Shown: piece after piece, positions 18,844-27,185 of the stretch | Numbering within the stretch: position 1 is the first letter of the stretch | How the letters are laid out: each line of letters begins with the position of its first letter | Source of the DNA: Novosphingobium sp. ZN18A2 | GTDB taxonomy: Bacteria > Pseudomonadota > Alphaproteobacteria > Sphingomonadales > Sphingomonadaceae | DNA length: 64,000 nt | Assembly (NCBI RefSeq): GCF_036784765.1 | Contig: NZ_CP136651.1 | Coordinates: forward strand, 558,001 to 622,000 | Reading direction: 5' to 3' | Translations under genes and position numbers: made by a program | Notes under the pieces: model-generated | What the model was told of the DNA's origin: nothing | What the model saw: the letters and a program-made list of their open reading frames with translations, nothing else | The model's database searches: none

Positions 18844-18919
18844 AACGGCACTTTTGCGAGTTTCCGATGCTCACGTACTCGAAAGTATGCTGCGCTTCGG
18901 GTCTCGCAAGAGCACCATT
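18844..18919. repeat. Long imperfect hairpin, probable dispersed intergenic repeat
   Basis: The stretch folds on itself. TTTTGCGAG at 18852-18860 pairs with CTCGCAAGA near 18903-18911, AACGG near 18844 pairs imperfectly with the ATT side at the far end, and the centre GTACTCGAAAGTA forms the turn. Several pairs are wobble or mismatched, as expected of an ageing repeat copy. It lies in the 283-base gap between trpS and the DUF4136 gene. Similar hairpins with a GCTCACGTACT core seem familiar to me from other sphingomonad intergenic regions, but that is recollection. Confidence 0.5.
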
Positions 18920-19093
18920 CCCGGCTGCGCGTGAACTTGAATCGCCACAGGCCCTAACCCATTGAGGTTGCGACAATGTCGTAAAACCATTCAACGCGCA
19001 TTCAGCACCTTCCGTCCAGACTGCGGGCAAGATAGAACAGATGTGTGCCCGGCCGCTCCGGTTGCCGGCACGCAGCTACGGAGTTGCCCTCGC

Positions 19094-19765
19094 ATGACCA
19101 GTTTTCGTACCCGCCTGATCGGACTCGCCGCCGCACCGCTTCTGATTGCAGGGCTGGGCGGCTGCGCGCAGAACTTCAACGCGCAGGTGCAACGCTTCCA
19201 GCACGAACTGCCTGCCCCGGCGGGCCAGACATTCGCCGTTGTCCCGGAAGACCTGGCGAATCGCGGCGGGCTTGAGTTCGCGCAGTATGCGAACGACGTG
19301 TCGGAAGAGATGACCAAGCTCGGCTATGTCCAGGGTACGCCTGAAACCGCCGACCTTATCGTTCATTTCGGATATGGCGTGGACAACGGGCGCGACCGGG
19401 TCCGCACCACCGGGCCGGGATACGATCCGTTCTGGAGCCCGTGGTACCGTCCCTATGGCTATTGGGGCAGCCCCGGATTCTATCGCCACGGCGCGTGGGG
19501 ATATGGCTGGTACGATCCCTGGTTCTGGGGTTCGGGTTTCAACGACGTTGACGTGATCACCGTCTATACCAGCAAGATCGATCTCAAGATCGACCGCCGC
19601 ACCGATGGCAAGCGCGTGTTCGAAGGCAATGCCGAAGCGGCCTCGCGCTCGAACGACCTGACCTATCTGGTGCCCAACCTTGTCGATGCGATGTTCACCG
19701 GCTTCCCCGGCAATTCCGGCAAGACGGTGCGGATAACCGTCGCGCCTGAAAAGAAGGGCAACTAG
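19094..19765 (+). CDS. DUF4136-type lipoprotein
   Basis: The 223-residue protein has a lipoprotein signal with lipobox LGGC at about residues 21-24. It continues as a DUF4136-like domain: FAVVPEDLANRGGLEFAQYANDV, then KLGYVQGTPETADLIVHFGYG. A strikingly aromatic Gly/Trp/Tyr/Pro segment at about residues 113-152 (FWSPWYRPYGYWGSPGFY) interrupts the domain. The C-terminal part (YTSKIDLKIDRRTDGKRVFEGNAEA) is conventional. The function of the family is unknown. The TAG stop lies within the CTAG end of the adjoining palindromic repeat, so the repeat may have set the C-terminus. Confidence 0.82.
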   Translation: MTSFRTRLIGLAAAPLLIAGLGGCAQNFNAQVQRFQHELPAPAGQTFAVVPEDLANRGGLEFAQYANDVSEEMTKLGYVQGTPETADLIVHFGYGVDNGRDRVRTTGPGYDPFWSPWYRPYGYWGSPGFYRHGAWGYGWYDPWFWGSGFNDVDVITVYTSKIDLKIDRRTDGKRVFEGNAEAASRSNDLTYLVPNLVDAMFTGFPGNSGKTVRITVAPEKKGN

Positions 19766-19837
19766 TGGTCCGATTCTGACATTTGTATCCCTGCCGGCCG
19801 GGTGGCGACAAATGTCAGAATCTTTTCGGACCACTAG
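19762..19837 (+). repeat. Palindromic element, copy 1
   Basis: The 76-base element starts and ends with CTAG. The left arm CTAGTGGTCCG plus ATTCTGACATTTGT pairs with the right arm ACAAATGTCAGAAT plus CGGACCACTAG. The right arm carries about five extra bases between the two blocks, and the loop is GC-rich. Its first four bases include the stop codon of the upstream lipoprotein gene. Confidence 0.85.
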
Positions 19838-19850
19838 CAACATTATGATT

Positions 19851-19929
19851 CTAGTGGATTTTTCGATTTTGACATTTGCAACCTCGCTATCCGGCTGGGG
19901 GGAAGCAAATGTCAAAATCAATCCACTAG
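19851..19929 (-). repeat. Palindromic element, copy 2 (opposite orientation)
   Basis: The 79-base element is bounded by CTAG. The arms CTAGTGGATT plus GATTTTGACATTTGC and GCAAATGTCAAAATC plus AATCCACTAG pair perfectly except for four extra bases (TTTC) in the left arm. Aligned in reverse to copy 1, the asymmetric insertion falls in the same place. Every arm difference between the copies is matched by a compensating change in the other arm. Confidence 0.85.
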
Positions 19930-19993
19930 GCAGGGTTTCAGCCCATGCGGGGCTTGTTGAGTTGCTGTACGGGGCCGAGTCGCTGACCGGGGC

Positions 19994-20467
19994 TCAGTCG
20001 CTGAACGGGGCGACGAAGCCGCCGGTCGAACCGAAGCCGCCTTCGCCGCGCTCGGTTTCGTCCAGGTCGTCCACTTCCAGCCACGCCGCGCGCGTTACCG
20101 GCGCCAGCACGATCTGCGCGATGCGATCGCCGCGCCGGATATCGAACGCGTCGGCGCCGTGGTTGATAAGGATCACCTTCAACTCGCCGCGATAGTCCGA
20201 ATCGATCGTCCCCGGCGTGTTCGGCACGGTGATCCCGTGCTTCAGCGCAAGGCCCGAACGGGGGCGCACCTGCACTTCGAAACCCGGCGGGATGGCAAGC
20301 GCAAGGCCGGTGGCTACCGGGTGGCGCGCGCCCGGCGCAAGCGTCACGTCTTCGGCGGAGACCACGTCCATCCCCGCCGCGCCATCGGTGGCATAGGCGG
20401 GCAACGGCAGGTCGTCATTGCCGGAAAGGCGCTTGACCGGGACGGGAACGGGCTGGGCATGGTGCAT
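19994..20467 (-). CDS. dut: Deoxyuridine 5'-triphosphate nucleotidohydrolase (dUTPase)
   Basis: The 157-residue protein has the five dUTPase motifs in order: [43 protein letters not shown] and the C-terminal [11 protein letters not shown]. It hydrolyses dUTP to dUMP, which keeps uracil out of DNA and feeds thymidylate synthesis. It is a homotrimeric cytosolic enzyme. ATG 20467 gives [10 protein letters not shown]; a TTG at 20485 would add six residues. It lies 47 bases downstream of coaBC on the same strand, the usual coaBC-dut pairing. Confidence 0.97.
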   Translation of the reverse strand: MHHAQPVPVPVKRLSGNDDLPLPAYATDGAAGMDVVSAEDVTLAPGARHPVATGLALAIPPGFEVQVRPRSGLALKHGITVPNTPGTIDSDYRGELKVILINHGADAFDIRRGDRIAQIVLAPVTRAAWLEVDDLDETERGEGGFGSTGGFVAPFSD

Positions 20468-20514
20468 TGATCTGGCTTTCGGCAAGGGCTGCGGACCGGC
20501 CCATGCCTGTGCCC

Positions 20515-22161
20515 TTACTTCTTAGGCGTTTCAAGCGGCCCGATAGCTTTCGCGATACGTTCGACCAGAGCCATCGCCACTTCGTCCTTGGGCATTTCGG
20601 GCAGGTCTTCCACGCCTTCCTCGGTAACGATGTGAACGGCGTTCACGTCGCCGCCCATCACGCTCTTGTCCTTGCCGCCCGACACGTCGTTGGCAACGAT
20701 CCAGTCGGCCCCCTTGCTGCGCAGCTTGGACTGTGCGTACTTGATGACGTTGTCGGTTTCGGCTGCGAAACCCACCAGCAGCCTGGGCCGCTGCCGCCCG
20801 GTGCCGACCGTGGCGAGAATGTCGGGATTCTCCTCCAGCATCAGCACCGGAGGGGCTGACCCACGCTTCTTGATCTTCTCTCCCGACATCTCCTTGCTGC
20901 GCCAGTCGGCCACGGCCGCCACGAAGATGCCGATGTCGGCGGGCAGGGCGGCCTTCACGGCCTCTGCCATTTCGCGCGCACTCTCTATGTCGATTCGGTC
21001 CACCCCCGGCGGCGTGCGCAGCGCGACGGGGCCGGAAACCAGCGTAACGCGCGCCCCAAGGCGCGCCGCGGCGGCAGCAATCGCATAGCCCTGCTTCCCG
21101 CTCGACCGGTTGGCGATATAGCGCACAGGGTCAATCGCTTCGAAGGTCGGTCCGGCGGTCACCAGCACATGCCGGCCCGTCAGCGGGCCTGGGCCTTTGG
21201 GCAGGGGCGCGTATTCCGGCGGCGCATCGTATCCCGCCGGTGCACCGGTGCCGTCCTCGCCCTCGAACGGCTGCGGCGCCGCGCCCTCGTCCCCGGAAAC
21301 GAGGTGGTTGATCGCGTGGCGATCGGTCGGCGGGGCGGACTTGGCCTTGCCCTTCCTGGCAAGGATCGGCCCGCTGGCGTCGGCATCGGCGGCCGGTTGC
21401 GGATCGGTGGCCGGCACGGGCAGTTCCACCGGGTCTGCATCCACCTCTTCCCAGACAGCGCCGCCTTCCTCGTCCGCGCGCGGCGTGCGGCGCGGAATGA
21501 TCATCGAAAGCAGGCCGCCAAAGCGCCCGCTGGCGCCGTCGCCGCCGTCCGGATCGCCCTCTCCGCCGAACGGCGTGAGCGGATCGACCACGTTGAGAGG
21601 CGGCGGCAGCGCGGCCAGCCCCTCTTCCACGAACTGGCTGATCGCCGCCAGGATCGCGGATGGTTCGGGCAGGCGGCCCGGCCCGTATTCGCCGCAGGCC
21701 ATCGGCCCTTCGTCCGGGTCGAGCACGCCGATGCCGTCCGCGCGCAACTGTTCGACATTGCGCTGCGTTGCCGGGTGCAGCCACATCCGCACGTTCATGG
21801 CCGGAATGGCCAGCACCGGCTTGTCGGTGGCCAGCAGCAGGGTGGTGGCAAGATCGTCCGCTATCCCGCCCGCCATCTTGGCCATGAGATCGGCGGTCGC
21901 CGGGCAGACGACAACCATGTCGGCTTTGCGCGACAGCTCTATATGGCCCATCTCGACCTCGTCCTTGAGGTCCCACAGCGTGGTGTGGACGGGATTGCCG
22001 GAAAGCGCGGCCAGCGTCATCGGCGTTACGAAATGCTGGCCGCCCGCGGTCAGCACGCACGTCACATCGCCGCCTGCTTTCCGGATCAGGCGGATGAGCT
22101 CGCAGCTCTTGTAGGCGGCAATTCCGCCGCCCACGATCAACAGGATACGTTTGTCCCTCAT
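20515..22161 (-). CDS. coaBC: Bifunctional phosphopantothenoylcysteine decarboxylase / phosphopantothenate--cysteine ligase, with a long linker
   Basis: The enzyme makes 4'-phosphopantetheine from phosphopantothenate and cysteine in CoA synthesis. The CoaC half (residues 1 to about 183) has [27 protein letters not shown] and AMNVRMW, and the active-site cysteine lies in MACGEYG (Cys156). The CoaB half starts at about residue 327 with [16 protein letters not shown] and has [19 protein letters not shown] and KIKK. With 548 residues it is well above the usual 400 or so. The excess is a roughly 143-residue acidic Pro/Gly/Ala-rich linker between the halves. ATG 22161 ([13 protein letters not shown]) has AAGG upstream. 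dut follows. Confidence 0.95.
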   Translation of the reverse strand: MRDKRILLIVGGGIAAYKSCELIRLIRKAGGDVTCVLTAGGQHFVTPMTLAALSGNPVHTTLWDLKDEVEMGHIELSRKADMVVVCPATADLMAKMAGGIADDLATTLLLATDKPVLAIPAMNVRMWLHPATQRNVEQLRADGIGVLDPDEGPMACGEYGPGRLPEPSAILAAISQFVEEGLAALPPPLNVVDPLTPFGGEGDPDGGDGASGRFGGLLSMIIPRRTPRADEEGGAVWEEVDADPVELPVPATDPQPAADADASGPILARKGKAKSAPPTDRHAINHLVSGDEGAAPQPFEGEDGTGAPAGYDAPPEYAPLPKGPGPLTGRHVLVTAGPTFEAIDPVRYIANRSSGKQGYAIAAAAARLGARVTLVSGPVALRTPPGVDRIDIESAREMAEAVKAALPADIGIFVAAVADWRSKEMSGEKIKKRGSAPPVLMLEENPDILATVGTGRQRPRLLVGFAAETDNVIKYAQSKLRSKGADWIVANDVSGGKDKSVMGGDVNAVHIVTEEGVEDLPEMPKDEVAMALVERIAKAIGPLETPKK

Positions 22162-22263
22162 CGTTTCGGCCTTGTGCATTGCCATGCTTTGGTTAGCAAT
22201 CCTTTGCCGAAGCCGGGCCGAAACGGCCCCTGCAACCAAAACTCCGAGGGGGAGCAATACCTT

Positions 22264-22677
22264 ATGCGCCTGATTCTTACCGCACTGGTCTTTCTGGCCG
22301 GGCTGTTCGACCTGATGATTGCGGCAACTTTCCTGTTCGATCCGCAATCGGGGGGCGCACAACTGGGCGTGGGGGCGCTCGGCGCGCTGGGCACGTCAAC
22401 GATTCGGGCGGACTTCACATCGTTCTTCGCAATCGCCGCGTTCTGCATGATGTGGGGCGCATGGCGCCGCAATGCGGACCTGCTGCTGGTGCCCGCGCTG
22501 CTGTTCGGCGCGTCGTTCACGGGCCGCGTGATAGACCTTCTCATAAGCGGTCCCTATCCGGGCTTTTCCGCGCCGATGCTGATCGAGGCGGGGCACGTGG
22601 TGCTGATGCTGGCCGCATGGCGGATGCTGCCGCACCACACGGTCCACGAAGTGATAGACGAGATCAACAACGGCTGA
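22264..22677 (+). CDS. Small integral membrane protein (DUF4345-like)
   Basis: The 137-residue protein has about four hydrophobic helices (residues 2-24, 56-71, 77-93, 104-121). Its FDPQSGGAQLG loop after the first helix and RADFTSFFAIAAFCMMWGAW region look like DUF4345-type proteins, a family of unknown function. ATG 22264 is preceded by GAGGGGGAG. The gene is divergent from coaBC and convergent with the acyltransferase. No function is proposed. Confidence 0.75.
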   Translation: MRLILTALVFLAGLFDLMIAATFLFDPQSGGAQLGVGALGALGTSTIRADFTSFFAIAAFCMMWGAWRRNADLLLVPALLFGASFTGRVIDLLISGPYPGFSAPMLIEAGHVVLMLAAWRMLPHHTVHEVIDEINNG

Positions 22678-22706
22678 ATCGGGGGCGCCCGGCGCGCGGC
22701 CGCAGG

Positions 22707-23810
22707 TCAGGCCGCGGCGGCGCGCCTTTGGCGAAGGCGGTCGAACAGGCGCAGCACCGCGCGCTGCGCCGGCCGTTCGAACAGGGCGTGGCTGGCAAAG
22801 CCCGCCATGATGCTGCACGCGATGAAGAACACCAGGAAGCCGGTCCGCCCCGCCGCCGCCTGGACGCCGGGAATCGCCAGCACCAGCAGCAGTTGCAGCG
22901 GAAAGTGCCACAGGTAGATGCCATAGGACGCATCGCCCAGCCGCTTGCCAAAGCGCATCACGCGGCGCGTGTCGGCAAGGTCCACCGCCACGGCCAGCGC
23001 CAGAACCGCGAATGTCGCCGCGCCGGTCGCCAGTTCTTCCGATCGCCAGAAAGTCCATGCCGCCCACGCGGCCAGCGCCAGACCGGGGGCGGCCGCAACC
23101 AGCCGCGCCGGTGTGGCGATATCTTTCAGCGCAAGCGCATAAACCCCGGCGCCGCCAAAGAAATAGGCGATGCATGACAGCACCGTCTCGTTCGGGGCGC
23201 CGGCCAGCACCAGCGTCATCGTGGTCGCCGCCAGCAACCCTGCAACCGTGCCGGGCGCGCGCCGCAGCACCGGCAGCAACAGCCAGAACGCGGCATAGGC
23301 GACGATCTCGGTCGAAAGCGACCATGCCGGCCCGTTGAACGACTGGTTCTGCTGGAATCCCCAGTATTGCGCCAGGAACAGGTTCAGCACGAAGTGCCGC
23401 GCATCGTTCCACGCATAGATGAAATAATGGCCGTTGCGCACCAGATAGCCTGCCTGGAACAGCGCGACGATGCACAGCGTCAGCAGGTGCAGCGGCCAGA
23501 GCCGGGCGATGCGCGCGGGCCAGAACCGCGACCGGCTGTGCGGATCGGCAAGATAGACGTGCGCGAAGACGAATCCCGATACCGCCCAGAAATACTGCAC
23601 GGCGACATGGCCGTGGTCGTAAAGCAGCGCGAAGGGGCGGTGCAGCGGCTCAACCCCGGCGCGGTTCACCTGGAAACCGTAGGGCACGATGTCGGGCACG
23701 AAGAAGTGCTGGTAATGCCAGAACAGCACCGCCACCGCCGCCAGCATGCGTGTAAGGTCAAGCGTGTCGAAATGCCGCTTTTCAAGCCGCAGGACGCGCG
23801 GCGGTGTCAC
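22707..23810 (-). CDS. Acyltransferase family 3 membrane protein (OafA/YrhL-like)
   Basis: The 367-residue polytopic protein opens with LDLTRMLAAVAVLFWHYQHF, which contains the conserved arginine and histidine of acyltransferase-3 enzymes. It also shows YFWAVSGFVFAHVY, FWPARIARLWPLHL, GPAWSLSTEIVAY and the end motif YGIYLWHFPLQL. Such enzymes O-acylate sugars of surface polysaccharides or lipids; the acceptor is unknown. The GTG start overlaps the ubiB stop (GTGA), which places it in the ubiE-ubiB operon although its job is unrelated. A second acyltransferase of this family lies at 56380-57471. Confidence 0.88.
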   Translation of the reverse strand: MTPPRVLRLEKRHFDTLDLTRMLAAVAVLFWHYQHFFVPDIVPYGFQVNRAGVEPLHRPFALLYDHGHVAVQYFWAVSGFVFAHVYLADPHSRSRFWPARIARLWPLHLLTLCIVALFQAGYLVRNGHYFIYAWNDARHFVLNLFLAQYWGFQQNQSFNGPAWSLSTEIVAYAAFWLLLPVLRRAPGTVAGLLAATTMTLVLAGAPNETVLSCIAYFFGGAGVYALALKDIATPARLVAAAPGLALAAWAAWTFWRSEELATGAATFAVLALAVAVDLADTRRVMRFGKRLGDASYGIYLWHFPLQLLLVLAIPGVQAAAGRTGFLVFFIACSIMAGFASHALFERPAQRAVLRLFDRLRQRRAAAA

Positions 23811-25360
23811 CCGAAGAGGCCCGCCAGCACGCTGAAGACCACCACCGCGGCCCCGGCCAGCGCGGCGAAAACGTAGCCCATCGGCGCGCCGATGCCCTTG
23901 CCGCCTTCCCACATCAGCTCGATCTTCGGCAGCGGCGGCGGTTCGGGCGCGCCGCCCTTGGCCGGGAACATCTCTTCCACCCGGCGCACCAGCGCGGGCA
24001 GGCGCATCAGCGTTTCGGTATCGTCCTTGATCCGCTGCGCAATCGCCGCTTCGGGGCCAAGTTCGTCGCGAATCCAGTTCCGCACGAAGGGCGCGGCGGT
24101 ATCCCACATGTTGATTTCGGGATCGAGCTGCGTGGCGATGCCTTCGACCATCACCATCGTCTTTTGCAGCAGCAGCAGGTGCGGCTGGGTCTGCATGTCG
24201 AAATCGCGGGTGATGGCGAACAGCCCGTCAAGCATCTGGCCGACCGACAGTTCGCTTACCGGCTTGCCGCGCATCGGCTCTCCCACCGCGCGCAGGGCGG
24301 TCGCGAATTCGTCGACCGAATGATAGCTGGGCACGTATTGCGCCTCGAAATGGATTTCCGCCACGCGGCGATAGTTGCCCGTGGTCAGCCCATAAAGGAT
24401 TTCGGCGAGCCACTGGCGCGCGCGCCGGTCAATCCGCCCCATGATGCCAAAGTCGATCGCGGCAATCGTGCCGTCAGGTTCCACGAACAGGTTGCCCTGG
24501 TGCATGTCGGCATGGAAATAGCCGCCGCTGATCGCCTGCGTCAGGAAGGCGAGCACCAGCCGGCTGGCCAGTTCCTTGCGATCGTGCCCGGCGGCCACGA
24601 TCTCGTCCGTCTTGCTGATCTTGATGCCGTCGATCCAGTCGAGCGTCATCACCTTGCCGTTGGTGCGGTCCCAGTCGATAGAGGGGATGCGATAGCCTTC
24701 GAAGGCGCTCATCCCTTCCGACAGTTCCGATGCCGAAGCGGCTTCGCGCCGCAGGTCCAGTTCGCGCAGGGTCCAGCGTTTGAAATTGGCGATGGTCAGG
24801 CGCGGGCGCAGCCGTGAGGCTTCCCCGCCGAAGGCCTCAAGGTGCGCGGCGGCCCATTCGTAGGTGTCGATATCGCGCGCGAATTTCTCGCGGATGCCGG
24901 GGCGCAGCACCTTTACCGCCACCTTGCGCCCGTCGGTCGTGACCGCGCGGTGGACCTGCGCGATGGACGCGGCGCCGACCGGTTCGGGATCGATTTCGGA
25001 AAACAGCGCATCGACCGGCTTGCCGAAGGTCGATTCGATTTCGTGCCGGATCGCGTCGAACGAAACGGGGGGCAACTGGTCCTGCAAGGTCAGCAGGTTG
25101 TGGACCGCGTCCTCTCCCACGATGTCGGGCCGGGTCGCCAGCGTCTGCCCCAGCTTGATCGCGGCGGGGCCGATTGCGCGGAAGGCGCCGGCATAGTCCG
25201 GGTCTTTCGGCTGGATCGTGCCGAACCGCGCGATCCGGCACAGGCGGCGAACCTGCGGCGGGGTATTCGGGCTCTGCTCAAGCGGGCGCAGCGCGCCGTG
25301 CCGCGCCAGAACGCGACCCCAGCCGAGAAGGCGGCGGATGTGGGTTGCGGGTCTAGCCAA
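23807..25360 (-). CDS. ubiB: Ubiquinone biosynthesis protein UbiB
   Basis: The 517-residue atypical kinase (ABC1/ADCK family) is needed for ubiquinone synthesis. It shows the family's N-terminal KLGQTLATRPD signature, the Ala-rich loop in GAASIAQVHRA that replaces a normal P-loop, and the lysine in VAVKVLRPGI. Catalytic-type DMHQGN and DFGIMGR motifs follow, and two C-terminal membrane helices end the protein (YVFAALAGAAVVVFSVLAGLF). The start is a TTG at 25360, preceded by AGGAAG just after the ubiE stop. No better ATG fits the N-terminus. Confidence 0.93.
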   Translation of the reverse strand: MARPATHIRRLLGWGRVLARHGALRPLEQSPNTPPQVRRLCRIARFGTIQPKDPDYAGAFRAIGPAAIKLGQTLATRPDIVGEDAVHNLLTLQDQLPPVSFDAIRHEIESTFGKPVDALFSEIDPEPVGAASIAQVHRAVTTDGRKVAVKVLRPGIREKFARDIDTYEWAAAHLEAFGGEASRLRPRLTIANFKRWTLRELDLRREAASASELSEGMSAFEGYRIPSIDWDRTNGKVMTLDWIDGIKISKTDEIVAAGHDRKELASRLVLAFLTQAISGGYFHADMHQGNLFVEPDGTIAAIDFGIMGRIDRRARQWLAEILYGLTTGNYRRVAEIHFEAQYVPSYHSVDEFATALRAVGEPMRGKPVSELSVGQMLDGLFAITRDFDMQTQPHLLLLQKTMVMVEGIATQLDPEINMWDTAAPFVRNWIRDELGPEAAIAQRIKDDTETLMRLPALVRRVEEMFPAKGGAPEPPPLPKIELMWEGGKGIGAPMGYVFAALAGAAVVVFSVLAGLFG

Positions 25361-25376
25361 GGCGCCAGGCTTCCTG

Positions 25377-26129
25377 TCAGACCTTCCAGCCGGAATGGAT
25401 CGCGACCAGCCCGCCCATGATCGGCTCCACCCTGGTATGACGGAATCCCGCCGCGCGGATCATCGCTTCGAAGTCCTTCATCTTGGGGAAGCGGCGGATC
25501 GATTCGATCAGGTAGCGATAGGAATCCGCGTCCCCGGCGATGGCCTCTCCGATCTTGGGCACCAGTTTGTGCGAATAGGCATCATAGACTTCGGCGAAGC
25601 CCGGCCATTCTGTGGTGGAGAATTCCAGACAGAAGAACCGCCCGCCGCGCTTCAGCACGCGATGGGCTTCGGCCAGCGCACGGTCGATTCGCGTCACGTT
25701 GCGGATGCCGAAGGCGATGGTATAGGCATCGAAGGTCTTGTCGGGGAACGAAAGCTCTTCCGCGTTCTGGCATGACCATACCAGCCCGTCGATCCCGCGC
25801 TTGCCCGCGCGTTCAAGCCCCACGTCCAGCATGTCCTGGTTGATGTCCGACACGGTGATGCGCGCGCCGCGTTCGGCCATGCGGAAGGCGATGTCGCCGG
25901 TGCCGCCCGCCATGTCGAGGATATCTTCGCCCTCGCGCGGCTTCACGCGGCGCACGAAGCGGTCTTTCCATAAACGGTGCATACCGCCCGACATGGCATC
26001 GTTCATGATGTCGTATTTCTTCGCGACGCCCGAAAACACCGCGCCCACGCGCCTGGTCTTTTCGTCAGGCGAGACTTCCTCGTAGCCGAAGGAAACCGTG
26101 TCTGCGTCGTTCGTGCCGGGGCTGCTCAT
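25377..26129 (-). CDS. ubiE: Ubiquinone/menaquinone methyltransferase UbiE
   Basis: The 250-residue SAM-dependent C-methyltransferase acts on demethoxyubiquinol (2-polyprenyl-6-methoxy-benzoquinol). Family motifs are clear: VFSGVAKKYDIMNDAMSGGMHRLWK, the SAM loop LDMAGGTGDIAFRMAERG, SFPDKTFDAYTIAFGIRN, and the C-terminal ESIRRFPKMKDF. ATG 26129 starts MSSPGTND; a TTG two codons earlier is unlikely. It is first in a ubiE-ubiB-acyltransferase operon and divergent from mutM over 60 bases, an arrangement common in alphaproteobacteria. Confidence 0.96.
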   Translation of the reverse strand: MSSPGTNDADTVSFGYEEVSPDEKTRRVGAVFSGVAKKYDIMNDAMSGGMHRLWKDRFVRRVKPREGEDILDMAGGTGDIAFRMAERGARITVSDINQDMLDVGLERAGKRGIDGLVWSCQNAEELSFPDKTFDAYTIAFGIRNVTRIDRALAEAHRVLKRGGRFFCLEFSTTEWPGFAEVYDAYSHKLVPKIGEAIAGDADSYRYLIESIRRFPKMKDFEAMIRAAGFRHTRVEPIMGGLVAIHSGWKV

Positions 26130-26189
26130 GGCCAAGCGCTTTAGTCAGGAATTGCCGATACGGCAAAGGGTGATAAGGCTTCGCCCGAA

Positions 26190-27002
26190 ATGCCCGAACT
26201 TCCCGAAGTAGAAACCACCGTGCGCGGCCTTGCCGGCGTGCTTCAGGACGCGCGCATCACGCGCGTCGCGGTGAACCGGCCGGACTTGCGCCGCGCCTTC
26301 CCGCCCGATCTTGCCCAGGCGCTTACCGGCGCGCGCGTGACGGGGCTTGGCCGCCGCGCGAAATACGGGCTGGTCCACACCGATCGCGACCGGACGATGG
26401 TGTTCCATCTGGGGATGAGCGGGCGCTGGCGGATCGATCCGGGGGAAACCGGCAAGCACGACCACCTCGTGCTGGAAACCGATGCGGGGCACGTGCTGGC
26501 GTTGAACGACGCGCGGCGCTTCGGTTCGGTCGATCTGGTCGATACCGCCGAACTCGACACCTGGGGGCCGTTCGCCGCGCTGGGGCCGGAACCGCTGGGC
26601 GAGGCGTTCAACGCCGCCGCGCTGGCGCACGCTCTTTCCGGGCGCAGCGCGGCGATCAAGCTGATGCTGCTGGACCAGCGGATCGTTGCCGGGCTGGGCA
26701 ACATCTATGTCTGCGAAGGGCTTAACCGCGCGCGCATCGCCCCCGCGAAGGCGGCAGGGCGCGTCTCTCGGCAGGCGCTGGCGCGATTGGTGCCCGCGAT
26801 CAAGGACGTTCTGGCAGAAGCGATCGCGGCAGGCGGATCGACGCTGCGCGACTATGCCCGGCCCGATGGCGAGCTTGGCTATTTCGCGAAGGACTGGCGC
26901 GTCTATGGGCGCGAGGGTGAGCCATGCCCCTGCGGCGGCACCGTAGAGCGCGTGGTGCAGGGCGGCCGCTCCACCTTCTTCTGCCGCAAGTGCCAGAGGT
27001 GA
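26190..27002 (+). CDS. mutM: Formamidopyrimidine-DNA glycosylase (Fpg)
   Basis: Fpg excises 8-oxoguanine and formamidopyrimidines. The 270-residue enzyme starts MPELPEVETTVRGL, where Pro2 and Glu3 (after loss of the first Met) are the catalytic pair. It shows HLGMSGRW, the helix-two-turn-helix QRIVAGLGNIYVCE and the zinc finger CPCGGTVERVVQ with FFCRKCQR at the C-terminus, with all four cysteines intact. It is divergent from ubiE. Confidence 0.97.
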   Translation: MPELPEVETTVRGLAGVLQDARITRVAVNRPDLRRAFPPDLAQALTGARVTGLGRRAKYGLVHTDRDRTMVFHLGMSGRWRIDPGETGKHDHLVLETDAGHVLALNDARRFGSVDLVDTAELDTWGPFAALGPEPLGEAFNAAALAHALSGRSAAIKLMLLDQRIVAGLGNIYVCEGLNRARIAPAKAAGRVSRQALARLVPAIKDVLAEAIAAGGSTLRDYARPDGELGYFAKDWRVYGREGEPCPCGGTVERVVQGGRSTFFCRKCQR

Positions 27003-27185
27003 TCGGCAGCCGGCCGGACGTCTCGCGATGGCTCACCCCGCTGCGACTAACAAGGCCTGCGGCTTGGCAAGTTTCGCTCCACTCCCGCATGCGAGAGGGC
27101 GTGGGGGTGGGCATTTGACCGTGCGCAATGTTCCATCCGGCCCAAGGCGCAAGGGTATCCGCATGGCAGGATGGAGATGTGCGTC

